From assembly GCA_002007465.1 (NCBI GenBank), contig LNAC01000232.1:2014146-2078145 (forward strand): 64,000 bases of DNA, in the 5' to 3' direction. Of the stretch, positions 42,145 to 54,228 are shown piece by piece (the stretch's first letter is position 1; every line of letters starts with the position of its first letter). The notes beneath the pieces are model-generated. The model did not search any database and was not told the origin of the DNA. It saw nothing but the letters and a program-made list of their open reading frames with translations. The position numbers and the translations under genes were made by a program. This DNA is from Ailurus styani (lineage: Eukaryota > Chordata > Mammalia > Carnivora > Ailuridae).

Positions 42145-42341
42145 TTTATTTATTTAGAAGATTTTATTTATTTATTTGACAGAGACACAGTGAGAGAGGG
42201 AACACAGGCAGGGGGAGTGGGAGAGGAAGAAGCAGACTTTCTGCCAAGCAGGGAGCCCGATACGGGGGTCGATCCCAGGACCCTGGGACCATGACAGGAG
42301 CCAAAGGCAGACACCTAACAACTGAGCCACCCAGGTGCCCC
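42145..42341 (-). mobile_element. SINEC
   Basis: AGAAGATTTTATTTATTTATTTGACAG … GAGCCACCCAGGTGCCCC; 15-bp target-site duplication TGTGACGACAATTTA / TGTGATGACAATTTA. Confidence 0.93.
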
Positions 42342-42371
42342 TGTGATGACAATTTAAATGACTGTATTTCT

Positions 42372-42574
42372 CCCCGACCCCCCCCAAGGATTTTATTTAT
42401 TTATTTGACACAGAGAGAGAGCGCCCTCGAGAGAGACCAGGGGAGGAGCAGGGAGAGGGAGAAGCAGGCTCCCCACCAAGTAGGGAGCCGGAAGCAGGGC
42501 TTGATCCCAGGATCCTGAGATCATGACCTGAGCCGAAGGCAGATGCTTAAGTGACTGAGCTACCCAGGCACCCC
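42372..42574 (-). mobile_element. SINEC
   Basis: AGGATTTTATTTATTTATTTGACAC … GAGCTACCCAGGCACCCC; flanks TGACTGTATTTCT / TGAATTGTATTTCT. The expected poly-T is replaced by a C-rich run (CCCCGACCCCCCCC). Confidence 0.88.
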
Positions 42575-43016
42575 TGAATTGTATTTCTAAGTCATTCAGC
42601 CTCTGGGTACCCTGTGACCTAAGGACAAGGTTCATAGAAACTCTGGGACTCTTCTCCCCTCTTTCTGTCTTTTTTCAGGTCCTGGCTTTGAGTACATTTT
42701 ATAATCTATGCCTCTTCATTTATCCAATCCCTATCCCTGCTCTTTGTAGGTTCACCCAATTCTCTCCTCCATATGGCATTTCTTGACCACGACAACCTAC
42801 AGAGATCTTCCTCTAACAGGAGTTCACAGATCCTACTGCTAGTACTGGTCAGACATCAATAAAATATAAGCCATCTCTTGAATTTATTCCATCGTTTGAG
42901 AACAAAGACCATTTGTCATACTTCTGTATTCTCCAAATGCCTAGCACAATCTGAAGCACAAGGCAGGCACTAAAATACTGATAGCTGAAGGAAGGCTAAA
43001 GAAAGCAAGAGTGTAG

Positions 43017-43140
43017 GGCGCCTCGGTGGCTCAGTCCCTTAAGCGTCTGCCTTCAGTTGAGGTCGTGAGTCTGCTTCTCCCTCTCCTCTACACCTTGTGC
43101 ATTTTTTCTCTCTAATAAATAAAATGTTAAAAAAAAAAGG
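43017..43140 (+). mobile_element. SINEC with internal deletion
   Basis: GGGCGCCTCGGTGGCTCAGTC … GAGGTCGTGAGTCTGCTTCTCC: the segment between the tRNA-like part and the CT-rich part is missing. Ends TAATAAATAAAATGTT-A(n). Confidence 0.9.
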
Positions 43141-43374
43141 AAGAAAGGGTGGACTAATCATTTATTTGTTTTCCAATGTGATATTTCAAAGTGACAAAAT
43201 TGGTCATGAATGTGACTAAAAGCTTCAGGTGCTCAGAGAAGGTTTTGACTTGAATCGTAAATTGCGACTACGTACTCTAGATATTAAGGGCTCTAGAGAA
43301 TCTTCTACAAAGTTCTACCATGAAGCCCTCTCTTACCTATTAGGAAATTAGAGCTGACATAAATCAGTATGTCA

Positions 43375-43552
43375 TTTATTTATTTGAGAGAGAAAACACG
43401 CGTGTGCACACACAGGAGGTAGGGATGGGGAGAGGGACAAGCAGACTCCCTGCTGAGCATGGAGGACCATGTAGGGCTTGATCCCGGGACCCTGAGATCA
43501 TGACCTGAGCTGAAGTCAGATGTTTCACTGACTGAATCACCCATGCTCCCCT
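43375..43552 (-). mobile_element. Diverged SINEC
   Basis: ATTTATTTATTTGAGAGAGAAAAC … ATCATGACCTGAGCTGAAG … GAATCACCCATGCTCCCC. Confidence 0.85.
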
Positions 43553-43633
43553 TTTAAAAAATATTTTCTTTCATTTTGTATAACATCTAAAATCATTTAT
43601 TCCATTAAATATTTTACTATAGTGAAAATATAT

Positions 43634-43840
43634 AGGGCGCCTGGGTGGCTCAGTGGGTTAAAGCCTCTGCCTTCGGCTCAGGTCATAATCTCAGGGTCCT
43701 GGGATCGAGGCCCGCATCGGGTTCCCTGCTCAGCAGGGAGCCTGCTTCTCCCTCTCTCTCTGCCTGCCTCTCTGCCTACTTGTGATCTGATCTCTCTCTC
43801 TGTGTCAAATAAATAAATAAAATCTTAAAAAAAAAAAGAA
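43634..43840 (+). mobile_element. SINEC, young subfamily
   Basis: AGGGCGCCTGGGTGGCTCAGTG to AAATAAATAAATAAAATCTT-A(11). Confidence 0.93.
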
Positions 43841-43861
43841 AAAAGAAAAAAATATATATTT

Positions 43862-43959
43862 TTTAAGATTTTATTCATTTATTTGTCAGTGTAGGACTCA
43901 AACCTACAACCCCAAGATCAAGAGTCACATGCTCCTCCCACTGAGCCAGCCAGGCTCCC
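43862..43959 (-). mobile_element. Older SINEC fragment
   Basis: TAAGATTTTATTCATTTATTTG … AGGACTCAAACCTACAACCCC … CACTGAGCCAGCCAGGCTCCCC. Confidence 0.8.
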
Positions 43960-43974
43960 CAAGATGGACCGTAT

Positions 43975-44225
43975 TTAAGAAAAAAAAGGACATATATAGA
44001 GAGAGACAGAAAGTACAACAGTGGTTACCTTCAAGACGGGGTAGGGAATGGGTAGTTATTGTTTAATGGGCACAGGCTTTCAGTATGGAATAATGAAAAA
44101 GTTCTGGAGATGTACAGTAGTGATGGTTGCACAATGATGTAAATAGACTTAATGCCTCTGAACTATACATTGGAAAATGGTTAAAATGGTAAATTTTATG
44201 TATATTTTACCACACACAAAAAAAG
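43975..44225 (+). mobile_element. L1 3' end fragment
   Basis: AGTACAACAGTGGTTACCTTC … GAAAAAGTTCTGGAGATGTAC … CTGAACTATACATTGGAAAATG … GTATATTTTACCACACAC is forward L1MB-type 3' sequence. Confidence 0.78.
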
Positions 44226-44246
44226 GAGTCAAAATGAACAAGCTTC

Positions 44247-44446
44247 GGGCACCTGGGTGGCTCAGTGGGTTAAAGCCGCTGCCTTCAGCTCAGGTCATGA
44301 TCCCAGGGTCCTGGGATCGAGGCCCACATCGGGCTCTCTGCTCAGCGGGGAGCCTGCTTCCTTCTCTCTCCTCTCTCTCTGCCTGCCTCTCTGCCTACTT
44401 GTAATCTCTCTCTCTGTGTCAAATGAATAAATAAAATCTTAAAAAA
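44247..44446 (+). mobile_element. SINEC, young subfamily
   Basis: GGGCACCTGGGTGGCTCAGTG to AAATGAATAAATAAAATCTT-A(n); 16-bp target-site duplication AAAATGAACAAGCTTC at 44231-44246 and 44447-44462. Confidence 0.95.
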
Positions 44447-44462
44447 AAAATGAACAAGCTTC

Positions 44463-45718
44463 ACAATCAACCTTGGATAAATGTTACATCTGTGTATAAA
44501 ATATAAAAAATGCATGCAGTTTATCATACTAGTTAATGTACAACCATTCAGTTACACTTGAGGGTACTGACTGATTAAAAGGTTTTATCCTCCATGAAGC
44601 CAATGAGAAGTAACAGGAAAATACCATGTATCTCTGGAAATCTGAAAAACAGCTCCAGTGTGAAAGAATGGGCTTTACTTATTAAGTAATAATGAATTTA
44701 CAAACATCACCTTGAAATGCCTCAGATAGAGGCTGAAATGGGTCTGGGTGTTGTCAGAACTCAAAAATTCACAAATCTCTTGCCAGAACAAAATGGCAGG
44801 CTGGGCAGGCAGATCTAGCAAGAGCCATCTCTTGTCTGCTATCTTACAAAGTGCTATAATTTCCACTTAACACCTATCCATGGTCTTTAGGTTTTATTTT
44901 AGGAGTACGACAGAATCTACTTGGGGACTGAGTTCCTGATTTTTCTTTCTACTTAGTTTGCGGCTAACAACTGCTGGGCCCTACTGGATCCCAAAGCCAG
45001 CTCTTTGGGAAGCTGTGAATACACTTAACGTTAAGTGATATTAGCATTGATATTCATAAGTGAAGGGAGAGAAGTGCTCCAACACATATTGGAGATTAAC
45101 AAGGCAGTCAAATACTTCTAATATGATAGTGCTGAGAATAAAACCAAGTGCACGGTAATGCTGTCATTTAGCGCCCTTCAAAGTCATGTAGGGAAGAGAA
45201 GCAACAACTATTTTGAGGGCAGTTTTGAAAAGGGTCCCAGAATAATATCACCCTATTCCTTCTCCCTAAGTGAAAGGATTGCTAAGAGAGATAGTAAGTG
45301 TACAAATCTCTGTGAGACAAGTACTACACTTAGATTATCCACCACTATCCCCACTACCCAGAACCATACCTTGTAAACAGCACACATATAATTATTTATT
45401 CTCTAAGTAAATCTTTGAGAGCTGCTATCCTTTCCCCATTCTTAAATAGGGCTGTATACTCTCCCTCCCCACAGAAATTGCCTCATCTCTGGCTTGTGGA
45501 TTCTTTTTGAGAGGCACTTTCATCACTTCATTTAACTTTGAGAGAAGTTGGAGGACGCTGAGGACACGTGCTTGCTAATCATCCTTTTCCAGATTGCCTC
45601 ATGTGCCAGAATGGATTTTTATTATTGGTCTGTGGCTGCTAGTGCTGTAGAGAGATTTCAGCCTGACCTTCCCAAGCTGCTGGGGGGTGAATACTGCACG
45701 TGGCTGACAGGAAAAATA

Positions 45719-45749
<31 letters not shown>

Positions 45750-47071
45750 GTTTTTAAACTAACCAGAGCTCACTGTGGTAGGAAAGTCACCCTTTCTTTC
45801 ACCATACATAACCCAAGGTATTGAATTCTTTTGCATAAAAATGATATAGTAAACATAAAAAATGATATAAAAATGATCTGAACTGGTCCAACAGGAAGAA
45901 GGTAGCATCCTGAAACACCTCACAGAGAACAGTGGCATCAAAGAACAGTACTCATGAAAAAAGAAAATGAAAGCCATTTACAAATGCAGTTTAAATAAGA
46001 GGATGGAAATCTCACAGCTGGCCTCACAAAAGAGAACAAATATGTCAAAGGGAACAACTGACAGACTAATAGAGTCCTATCCATCTGGCTGAGGAAAGAG
46101 CCACTGGTGGGAATACTGAGAAGCCTGTCTGTTAGGAAAAAGGCTGCCTGCTGCCTCACTGAGTGAGCTGAAGAGCTTTTAGAAACACTGGAACACAGGC
46201 TCACACCATAGCTGGCTGGCTCTACCAGCAAAGGACTCAGAGAAGGGTTATACTAACACGTTGGCAAAAAAAGGGAGAGCAGAGTATGTTTTCTTTGGTT
46301 TGGAACTTACACCTGGGCTCTCAACTCACGACTAGCCTGGCCCTCCATCTTGGGAGTCAGGTGGGAAAGAAAGGAGATTGTGTGAATAGAACGTCTCATT
46401 TTGTGCTTTTAAAAACAGGACTCAAGAGTCTCATTCTGAAACATCAAGTTCAATCCCATGCCACACTAATGCCCCATCTGTACTTTTATATAATGCAGAG
46501 CTGAGTGCAGGCACTTTGGAGAAGGGGAAATCAGGCCAGACTCAAGGAAAACAAACATAACGCTATCTGCATCTCCAACTCAGTCCATACCATAGAAAAA
46601 CCTCAGAACTAATTGCTCAAGGCAAATAGAACTCAATTACTAAGGAAAATTTGCCCCAATGAGGGCTCATATTTTAACACACCAAACAGCATCAAATTAA
46701 AGCTGAACTCAGAGTTTTTCTAATTGGCAGTTTTATCCATTTCTAAGTTCTCATTTCTTATTTTTAAATATCAAAATGACTCTCTGCCTAAAATTAAAAA
46801 AAGAAATGCCTATCACCCACTCTAAAATAATAATTCACTAAATTTTCACCTACATATCTTCTATATAATTAAATGAACCCTTCATATGGCACAAAAGTAG
46901 AAGCCATCACTCTATTTAAAGTACTATCAACAAATCCATTAGTGATTGCTCTTAGAAGCCTTGTTCCTTCTACCAGCTCAGTCACAGAATACCTCTGCTA
47001 TCAAAGAGAGGACAACTGCTTGATCCCAGCCACCAACTATTAAGGTCACTCTGGGGAGGGTAGTGGCTTAC
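44463..47071. other. ARMH3: ARMH3 intron immediately downstream of the 47072-47150 exon
   Basis: No repeat signature apart from a poly-A run at about 45729-45750. No additional exon was recognised. Confidence 0.55.
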
Positions 47072-47150
47072 CTGCTCCTCTGACAGTTGGGATATGTGAT
47101 TCACAGCAGCATAGGATTCAATTTTGGGGTTAAAGTGATTGATGATGGCT
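47072..47150 (-). CDS. ARMH3: ARMH3 antepenultimate coding exon
   Basis: Acceptor TTTTTTTCAG (ends 47151), donor CAG|GTAAGCC. The 79-nt exon has one base completing the previous codon, then [20 protein letters not shown] and QLSEEQ, ending phase 0 and joining [10 protein letters not shown]… at 21273-21389. This is ARMH3 C-terminal sequence. The upstream exon lies beyond the right edge or was not recognised. The intron that follows is unusually long (25.7 kb), mostly retroelements. Confidence 0.95.
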
Positions 47151-47339
47151 CTGAAAAAAAGAATTAACATTAATACGGCGTCAGATGCAAGAAGCAGGTA
47201 AATGAGTAAAAAACAATTATCAAGTACCCTCTAGTTTAGAGGATGAGTGCAGAGGAGTGATTGTCAGAGGGTAACTATCTTTTTATTGAACATGGGGATG
47301 AACCTGAGAACTCTGAAATAAGAAGGGTTTAAGATTTTT

Positions 47340-47445
47340 TAGACCTGAATGCTGTGAAAGATGTAAGCCTGATGATTCAGACCTGTACCCCCGGGGCAAA
47401 GAATAAAAAATAAAAAATAAAAAAAAAAGAAATTAAAAAAAAATT
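47340..47445 (+). mobile_element. Probable L1 3' end fragment
   Basis: GATGATTCAGACCTGTACCCCCGGGGCAAAGAATAAAAAATA resembles a carnivore L1 3' terminus (ATTCACAGACCTGTACCCCTGGGG…AATA). Confidence 0.5.
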
Positions 47446-47578
47446 TTTTTAGACCAAGAGTAGAATCAAATGTCTCTGCTCTGGAAATGAACTACAGGGG
47501 AAAAAATCTCAACCAAACAAACAAACAAAAAAAGAAACCAAGCCTTCTTCAGGCAAGGAAGAGGACCCAGGGGGCTGT

Positions 47579-47594
47579 CCACTAGGGGGCCCTG
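47579..47594 (+). promoter_or_regulatory. CTCF-type motif in ARMH3 intron
   Basis: CCACTAGGGGGCCCTG matches the CTCF core CCACTAGGGGGC closely. Located about 430 bp from the 47072-47150 exon. Confidence 0.5.
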
Positions 47595-47872
47595 CTGTTT
47601 CAGTCAGAAAGAAAAGTTGTTCTGTTCTGACTTGGGAGAACAGGGCACTCAGTAAAGCTGGACCAATACATAAGCTAAATACAATTCTGAAGAAGCTGAG
47701 TTTTATCAAAGCCTAGAGCCAATCTTCATACTTGCTAGTTAATAATCTCAAGCCAAAATTTTATTTCCAGCCATTCAAACCAAAATCTGAGCGTCATTTT
47801 CAAACACTTCCTCTCCATCAGCCTCAAACTCAAGGTCACCAAGTCTTATCTAGTTCTTAAAAAAATCTCTGT

Positions 47873-48027
47873 GGCTCCTGGGTGGCTCAGTGGGTTAAGC
47901 CTCTGCCTTTGGCGCAGGTCGTGATCTCAGGGTCCTGGGATCGAGTCCCGCATCGGGCTCTCTGCTCATCAGGGAGCCTGCTTCCCCCTGCCTCTTTGCC
48001 TACTTGTGATCTCTCTCTCTGTCTAGT
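47873..48027 (+). mobile_element. SINEC lacking the A-rich tail
   Basis: GGCTCCTGGGTGGCTCAGTGGG … CTACTTGTGATCTCTCTCTC; no AATAAA or poly-A follows, so the 3' end is deleted. Confidence 0.9.
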
Positions 48028-48034
48028 GTAGCAG

Positions 48035-48815
48035 AAAAAGCACAGGTTTCAGATCAGAGTTTATCATAAGTCCATATTGATACAAAATTGATTAAATAAA
48101 TGGGGAGAAGAGAAAAACCTCTCTAACAGAATAATTCCAAACAATATGTGTAGATACATTCCCCTTTAGGGGGTGGAGCTTGGTTCCCATTCCCACTGAG
48201 GATAGGATAGACTTAGTGACTCATTTCCAAAGAACAGAGTAGTAAAAGGGAAAACACTAACTTTATAGTAAAGAATCTTGGCAAATGCTACCTTATTAGC
48301 CAAATGATGAATGTAAACATTGCCAGTGATTCATGTGGCTGTCATGTAACCCCTGGTATGATTTCATGAGAAGGGGACTTTACCTCTGTTAAATACTTCC
48401 CCAAACCCACAACCTGTCTCATTACAAGAAAAATATGCGACAAAATGAGGTTGGGGGCATTCTATATAATACCTGGCCAGTGCTCCTTAAGACTGTCAAG
48501 GTCATGAAAGACTGTACTTGAGAAATTGTCACAGACCAGAAGATATTGGGTAGATACGACAACTAAATGCAATGTGATACTCTGAATTGGACTCTGGAAT
48601 AGAAAGGAAAATTAATAAACTGGTGAAATCCAAATAAAATATGAAGCTTAGGTAATGGGGCTGTATCACTGCCAGTTTCTTAGTGACGAATAAATATACC
48701 TTGGTAATGTAAGATGGGGGAAACCTGGTTGAGGAGCATACAAGAACTCTGAGTATTATTACTGCACTTTTTCTACAATTCTAAAATTTTTCCAAAATTA
48801 AAAGTTTATTAAAAC
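48035..48815 (+). mobile_element. Old L1 (L1M-type) 3' end
   Basis: GACAACTAAATGCAATGTGATAC, CTGGTGAAATCCAAATAAAATATG, GGTAATGTAAGATGGGGGAA and TTTTCCAAAATTAAAAGTTTATT are the usual order of an L1M 3'UTR. Confidence 0.75.
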
Positions 48816-49975
48816 GTATGTGTGTACATGCACCCATATCAATGTGTGGTAGTGCAAGAGAAATCAATGTTCTCTTTTAATATAACATTGATGGTATAAA
48901 ATTCTTGAACCATTTAATACGGGTATAAAAGTATAAGTCAGACTTCAAAAAAAATCATGGTTTGACCATTTGTTATTTTGGATTTTTAGGAAGCTACATG
49001 TCTCAGAGGGAAAAAGTGGGAATAACACCTACCTTAGCACTTAGTACAGTACCCAGGAATAGTACATTGTAGGCATAAAATAAATGTTTGTCGAGAGAGT
49101 GACTAAATCTTAGAGGATTCTTGCAACATTTATATAATAAAGCAATGTCAAATATCTAGCACAGTGCCTGGCACACAGCTGGTACTCAATAAATATTCAA
49201 TGAATGAATACAGCAAACGGGACAGTAATGGGTCAGGAGCAGAGGAGAATTCTGGTAACTTATTTTTTCAGAGACTACCAAGAAGGGTAGAGATGTTACC
49301 TGCAAGTTTAGGTTGTAATTTGGTCTAAATCCAAAGTGGGAAAAAAATCTGGACCAAATAGGGGTCAAATTTTTTTTCTCATTCAGAAGGTGAGGTTTGA
49401 GGGTATTGGCAGGGGTAACAACAGTCCAGGAGCAGAAAGAAAAACTTGGAGCCTAAACCCAGTAAGAAGACAGGGGAGGAGGAACTGAGAATCCCCCCCA
49501 AACCCAGCAGCAGTACCAAGTTAAAGTTAACACAGTAGAGAGTATGAGTCATAGGGTCTAGCATCTAAGAGCAACAGATCAAGAAAAGGAAATACAGTAA
49601 TCAAGTCTATCTATGACTAGACGTCAGTTATTTTAGGAAAAAGAATCTGAACTCTGTAAATACATTCATTTCATGGTTTTATAATGTTTCTTAATTTTGG
49701 ATTTTCCTTAAATGTCTTAGTAAAGTTTTTTTGAAAAAATGTTTTTAAAAAATTCTGACTCAACTGAACTAGGATTGTTTGTTTTCGCTTGCCTAAGTTT
49801 GGAGAACAGAGAACTCCCAAGTATCTTCGTGTCTGTCTGGGTGGGTGAGTAGCAGCCATGGGGGCCCAGGTGGCAACCCAGTGAAGCTGATGAGGTCTGG
49901 ACAATGAAATAATCCCTGGGAATGAAAGAGATGGGGACGCTGTAATTCTGTTCCCTTTCTACCCAAGGAATTCTT
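48816..49975. other. ARMH3 intron with L2/MIR traces
   Basis: Short relics such as GCACAGTGCCTGGCACACAGCTGG … CAATAAATATTCAATGAATGAATAC (49140-49210) look like L2/MIR ends. No gene found. Confidence 0.45.
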
Positions 49976-49979
49976 GCAC

Positions 49980-50105
49980 TAGCAAAGAAAGCAAGGAAGC
50001 AAAAAAAGAAGGAAAGGAGAAATGGAAAGAAGAAAGAAAGAAGACTGAGAGGAAAGGGGAAGAGGAAGGAAGGGAGGAGAAATGGAATGAGGGGAAGAAA
50101 GGAAA
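49980..50105 (+). repeat. Purine-rich (GGAA/GAAA) tract
   Basis: About 125 bp of nearly pure A/G (AAAGAAAGCAAGGAAGC … GGGGAAGAAAGG), a low-complexity polypurine tract. Confidence 0.8.
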
Positions 50106-50142
50106 AGCCTGGAAAGTATTCTCCTCAAAAAGTATACTTATT

Positions 50143-50537
50143 GGGATGCCTCCGAGGCTCACTCAGTTGGGCAGCTGCCTTCGCTTGGGTCATGATCCCG
50201 GGGTCCTGGGATTGAGTGCCACATCAGGATCCTTGCTTGGTGGAGAGCCTGCTTCTCCCTCTGCCTGCCACTCTGCCTGCCTGTGCTCTCTGTCTGACAA
50301 ATAAATAAATAAAATCTTTTTTTTTAAAGATTTTATTTATTCATTTCGCAGAGGGAGAGAGATCACAAGGAGGCAGAGAGGGAGGCAGAGAGAGAGAGGG
50401 GGAAGCAGGCTCCCCGCTGAGCAGAGAGCCCGATGCGGGCCTCGATCCCATGACCCTGAGATCATGACCTGAGCCGAAAGCAGAGGCTTTAACCCACTGA
50501 GCCACCCAGGCGCCCTAAATAAAATCTTTTAAAAAAA
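50143..50537 (+). mobile_element. SINEC with an inverted young SINEC inserted in its tail
   Basis: Outer plus-strand element (GATGCCTCCGAGGCTCACTC … AAATAAATAAATAAAATCTTTT) has a minus-strand SINE at 50321-50515, with perfect 15-bp target-site duplication TAAATAAAATCTTTT at 50306-50320 and 50516-50530. The outer flanks AAAAAGTATACTTATT / AAAAGGTATACTTATT (50127-50142, 50534-50549) are its own duplication. Confidence 0.93.
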
Positions 50538-50549
50538 GGTATACTTATT

Positions 50550-51469
50550 TCCTTCCCTTCTCAAATGTGTACCTGTCAATTGTCACTTGGATCTATAGTT
50601 GGTTTATGTTGGCAGGGCATATATGCTGATATTGTTTGAGCATATTCATCCTGAGGGTATGACAGATATGCCACTCTCGGAATTTGGAATAAGGAAAATC
50701 ATCCTCCAACCTCCCCTGTGACACTCCCATCCCAGAGCCTCAGGTCTCAGCAGGTGATTAAAGCCAGGTGGAACAGTCTAAATCCAGTTAGCAGTCTCTA
50801 ACCCAGTATCCACAAAGGGCATAGAGTACATGCCTCTGCTTTACTTTTCTTGTTGTTTCTTTGGGACAGTTAAAAATCAGAGTACTAATCTGAGCACCAG
50901 AGATGCCACATGCAGGGCTCTAAGCCTAAGAGGTAAGAAAAATGGTCTGATACTGGCTGTTCTCCTTCCAGGCTCTTTAGCAAGGAATTTCAGAGAGGGT
51001 TTGGAAGCTTCCTATTAAAGTTCTCAGGACCTCATACCGTTGAAATGGAAATTTGTTCTGAGATAGCAAAGAGATGACAAAACACTGAAACCAGGCTAAG
51101 TCCACCCACACTGAGTAACACATGCCTTTGCAGTGACTGAAATACTTAGCTGCTCCTTCCCCAGGAAGTCTGCGGCCCGCTAGGGCCCACCTGGCTTGTG
51201 ATTCCACACTGTCCCACCTAGCCAGGTCCTAGCACAGGATTTATGCCAGTGGGAAAAAGATGACATACTAGATTTATAGATGAGGAGCCTCTCTCTTTTC
51301 TTTAGACTTCCCTTCCCACTGCTATCATCTCCAGAAGGATTTACTACCATCTCTTCTGAACATTTTGGGGGGGGGGGTCTCCTCATAGATTCTAACACTA
51401 GCTCTCTCTCTTTTTACTGATCTAACAGGTAGCAACTGCTAATGCTTAAGTCTAAAATTTGAGTGTTCC
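50550..51469. other. ARMH3 intron, no gene recognised
   Basis: No repeat or exon signature apart from a G9 run at about 51369. Confidence 0.5.
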
Positions 51470-51715
51470 AGCAAGGAAGAAAGGGCAATTTCTCTCACTC
51501 TCTCCTTCTCTCCCTCCCTTTCTTTCCTCCACCACGTGAGGACACAAGGCAAAAGGCAGCTGTCAACAAGCCAGGAAGAAAGTCCTCACCAGAAACTGAC
51601 CCTGCTGAACCTTGATCTGGGATTCTGGCCTCCAGAACTGTGAGAAAACAAACATCTGCTTTTTAAGCCACGTAGTCTAGGATATTTTGTTATGGCAATT
51701 GAGAAGACTAACATT
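51470..51715 (+). mobile_element. MaLR-type LTR (MLT1/MST-like) 3' part
   Basis: CCACGTGAGGACACAAGGC, AGGAAGAAAGTCCTCACCAG, CTTGATCTGGGATTCTGGCC, TCCAGAACTGTGAGAAAACAAAC and TTGTTATGGCAATTGAGAAGAC are hallmarks of mammalian ERVL-MaLR LTR 3' ends. It is a solitary LTR fragment with no coding part seen. Confidence 0.85.
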
Positions 51716-52369
51716 TGGATATTCTACTCTCCACAGGACCCTGGTCATTTGGGCAATGCAGACTCCAAACCAGAGTCCATCTTTAGTAATTAGTAGAGTG
51801 GATAAAGTCTGCTTCTCTTTCTTTAGGTGACTTCCTCTCTTTAAACCCTTTATATTGTGGGTTATTATCTCCTTCCCTTCTAGAAGAGGATCCTGAGGTT
51901 TCTATGTCTCAAAGTTCCAGTCATAAATGCCACAAATGTAGCGACATGGGTTACCAGTTTCCTAGGCAGAGTGAGCCGGGCCCTTTAGCCTTTACTAAGT
52001 GAGAAACAGAGACTTCAATACATAAAGATCTTGCAGAGGGTTCTGAGTGGCCTGTGCCATAGAGAAGACACACATACACTGAAGAGAGATAATGTCTGAA
52101 AAATAGTAGGATGGGCAGCAACATACTGGCTTAGAAAGAGATGTTTGTTTTTCCCTTCATTTGCATCTTCAGGTTGATTTTCATCTAATCACAGCCCCAG
52201 GTATTTAAACAAAACCTAGTTTATGCCAGCCAAAAGCTTTCATGCTGAAAAGTATTTTAGAAAAGGGGACTTAAAAGGAAGAAGAGGAGTAGGAAGGAGA
52301 GGACGGTTTGAATGGGCAAAGAATGAGAAATCATAGCCTTTATGAAAAAATTAAGATATGACAAAGATG
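51716..52369. other. ARMH3 intron, no gene recognised
   Basis: No recognisable features. Confidence 0.5.
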
Positions 52370-52640
52370 ACCAAAAAAGATGTCCCTTTGACAAGGTGGC
52401 AAGATAAATGGGAAAAGAATAGTAAAGAAATAGTGCTGGGAAAACCAGATATCTACATGCAGAAGACTGAAGTGGATCCCCTACCCCACACCATACACAA
52501 AAATTAACAGAATGAATCACAGATCTAAATGTACAATCTAAAAACTGTAAAAATCTTAGAAGAACACATAAATCTTTGTGACCTTGAGTCAAGCAATGAT
52601 TTCTTAGGGTACCAAAAGTGGAAGCGACAAAAGAAAAAGC
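52370..52640 (+). mobile_element. L1 ORF2 fragment
   Basis: GGAAAACCAGATATCTACATGC, CACCATACACAAAAATTAACAG, TCTTAGAAGAACACATAAATC and GCAATGATTTCTTAGGGTACC parallel the L1 ORF2 C-terminal third; interrupted frames. Confidence 0.8.
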
Positions 52641-54020
52641 AGGAAGATTTAAAGGAGTAAGGCCCAGGGAAAGGGAAAGGCGTCTAGAAGTCGAACTTTG
52701 CGGGGAAAGGAAATATAATTTCTAATTGAACCTCCAGCATTTTTTTTTTCCTCCAGCTTTACTCAAACTGAACTAAATGCTCCAAGACAGCAGGGACCAA
52801 ATTTATTTTGCTCACTAATATATTCCTAAGACTTTAGCAAAATACCTGGCATACTGAGAGATTTCAATTTTTCAAATTGAATGAATAAATCAAAGTCTAA
52901 GAAGGTTTTTGTTCAGTCTCACCACAAGTAAGAAGGTCCATGATCATCAACTAATTCTCCAAAAGTATGAAAATAACAACAAAAATATTTTATCCCCATC
53001 CCAAGGGAAAAGGTGGCTCACACATGAACAGCTATCCTTCAGAGAAGGAACTAAAGTTGTCACTGAAGACAGTAAAGCTTTCTCATCCCTTTAAGTCTTA
53101 CTAGGAGACTAGAGAAAAGCTTTCTGGCATTTCTTATTAATCTAATACTTTCTAAAAGTAAGCCTAAGTTTTTGTTTGTTTGGGATGGGGCAGGGGTAGG
53201 GAATGATTGGCAGAGTGTGTTATACTCTGTTACTGGGTCTCCTAATACCAGTGAATTAGGAAGTCCCAAAAGGGAAAAGCAAAAGAAACAGGCAATGTCA
53301 TAGTAAAGGTAAACTGCTAAAGCCAGCCACAGAGTGATAGCTCTGTACCCAAAGCACCTTTAAGGACAAGAATCTGGGCCACCCTCTAACGCAACTGCCA
53401 ACTTCTGATTGCCAAAGACAGGGGTCATTTACACAAACTGAAGCAAAATGAAGTGGACAGATGGAACAGCAAGGCTGAGCCACAAACTGGCTAGGGATTT
53501 CTTGGTCCATTTTTAACTTAGTCTGACTCATGACTCTGCAAAGCAGCTTTCTTTTCCCTAGTGTTGGATGGATGATGGCTGAGACACATAGTTAATGCCC
53601 AACTTACCCAAGAAATACAGGAGAATGCTACCTTAACAATGTAGACAATGTAGATTAATAGGAAATGTATATTCTTTCTCATATCCAGAGAGAATCTAAA
53701 GCAAATCTTCCAAAGATGCACAGTTCCAGCTATCTCCCACAGACAAAACCCATCTAAGGGTCTTTTATGAAACAATAAATAAATAATAGTTTCACCCGGA
53801 AGCCCAGAACATGGTGACTGTTTCCTTACTAAGCTATTTGAAGGAAGCAGCCTATCTCTAAAAGCTGCTTTGTAAATCCTTCAGGCAGAAAGGAGAGAAA
53901 CACAGGCAAAGGCTGTTTATAGGAAAAGTTTCTGTAACTCTTATTGCAAGGATGTAAGAAAACACAACCAGTATACTCAAGATGGTACACACTGGGAATA
54001 TTCTTAAAAGTCTCTCTCTA
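52641..54020. other. ARMH3 intron, no gene recognised
   Basis: Unique-looking sequence; nothing supported. Confidence 0.5.
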
Positions 54021-54228
54021 GGGCGCCTGGGTGGCTCAGTGGGTTAAAGCCTCTGCCTCCGGCTCAGGTCATGATCTCAGGGTCCTGGGATCGAGGCCCG
54101 CATCGGGCTTTCTGCTCGGCAGGGAGCCTGCTTCCTCCTCTCTCTCTCTGCCTGCCTCTCAGCCTACTTGTGATCTGATCTCTCTGTGTCAAATAAATAA
54201 ATAAAACCTTTAAAAAAAATTAAAAAAA
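54021..54228 (+). mobile_element. SINEC, young subfamily
   Basis: GGGCGCCTGGGTGGCTCAGTG to AAATAAATAAATAAAACC-A(n); 15-bp target-site duplication AAAAGTCTCTCTCTA at 54006-54020 and 54229-54243. Confidence 0.95.

Noticed and set aside
45548..45730. 60-codon plus-strand ORF as a possible exon
   Set aside because: No splice signals on the ARMH3 strand, no resemblance to ARMH3 or another protein.
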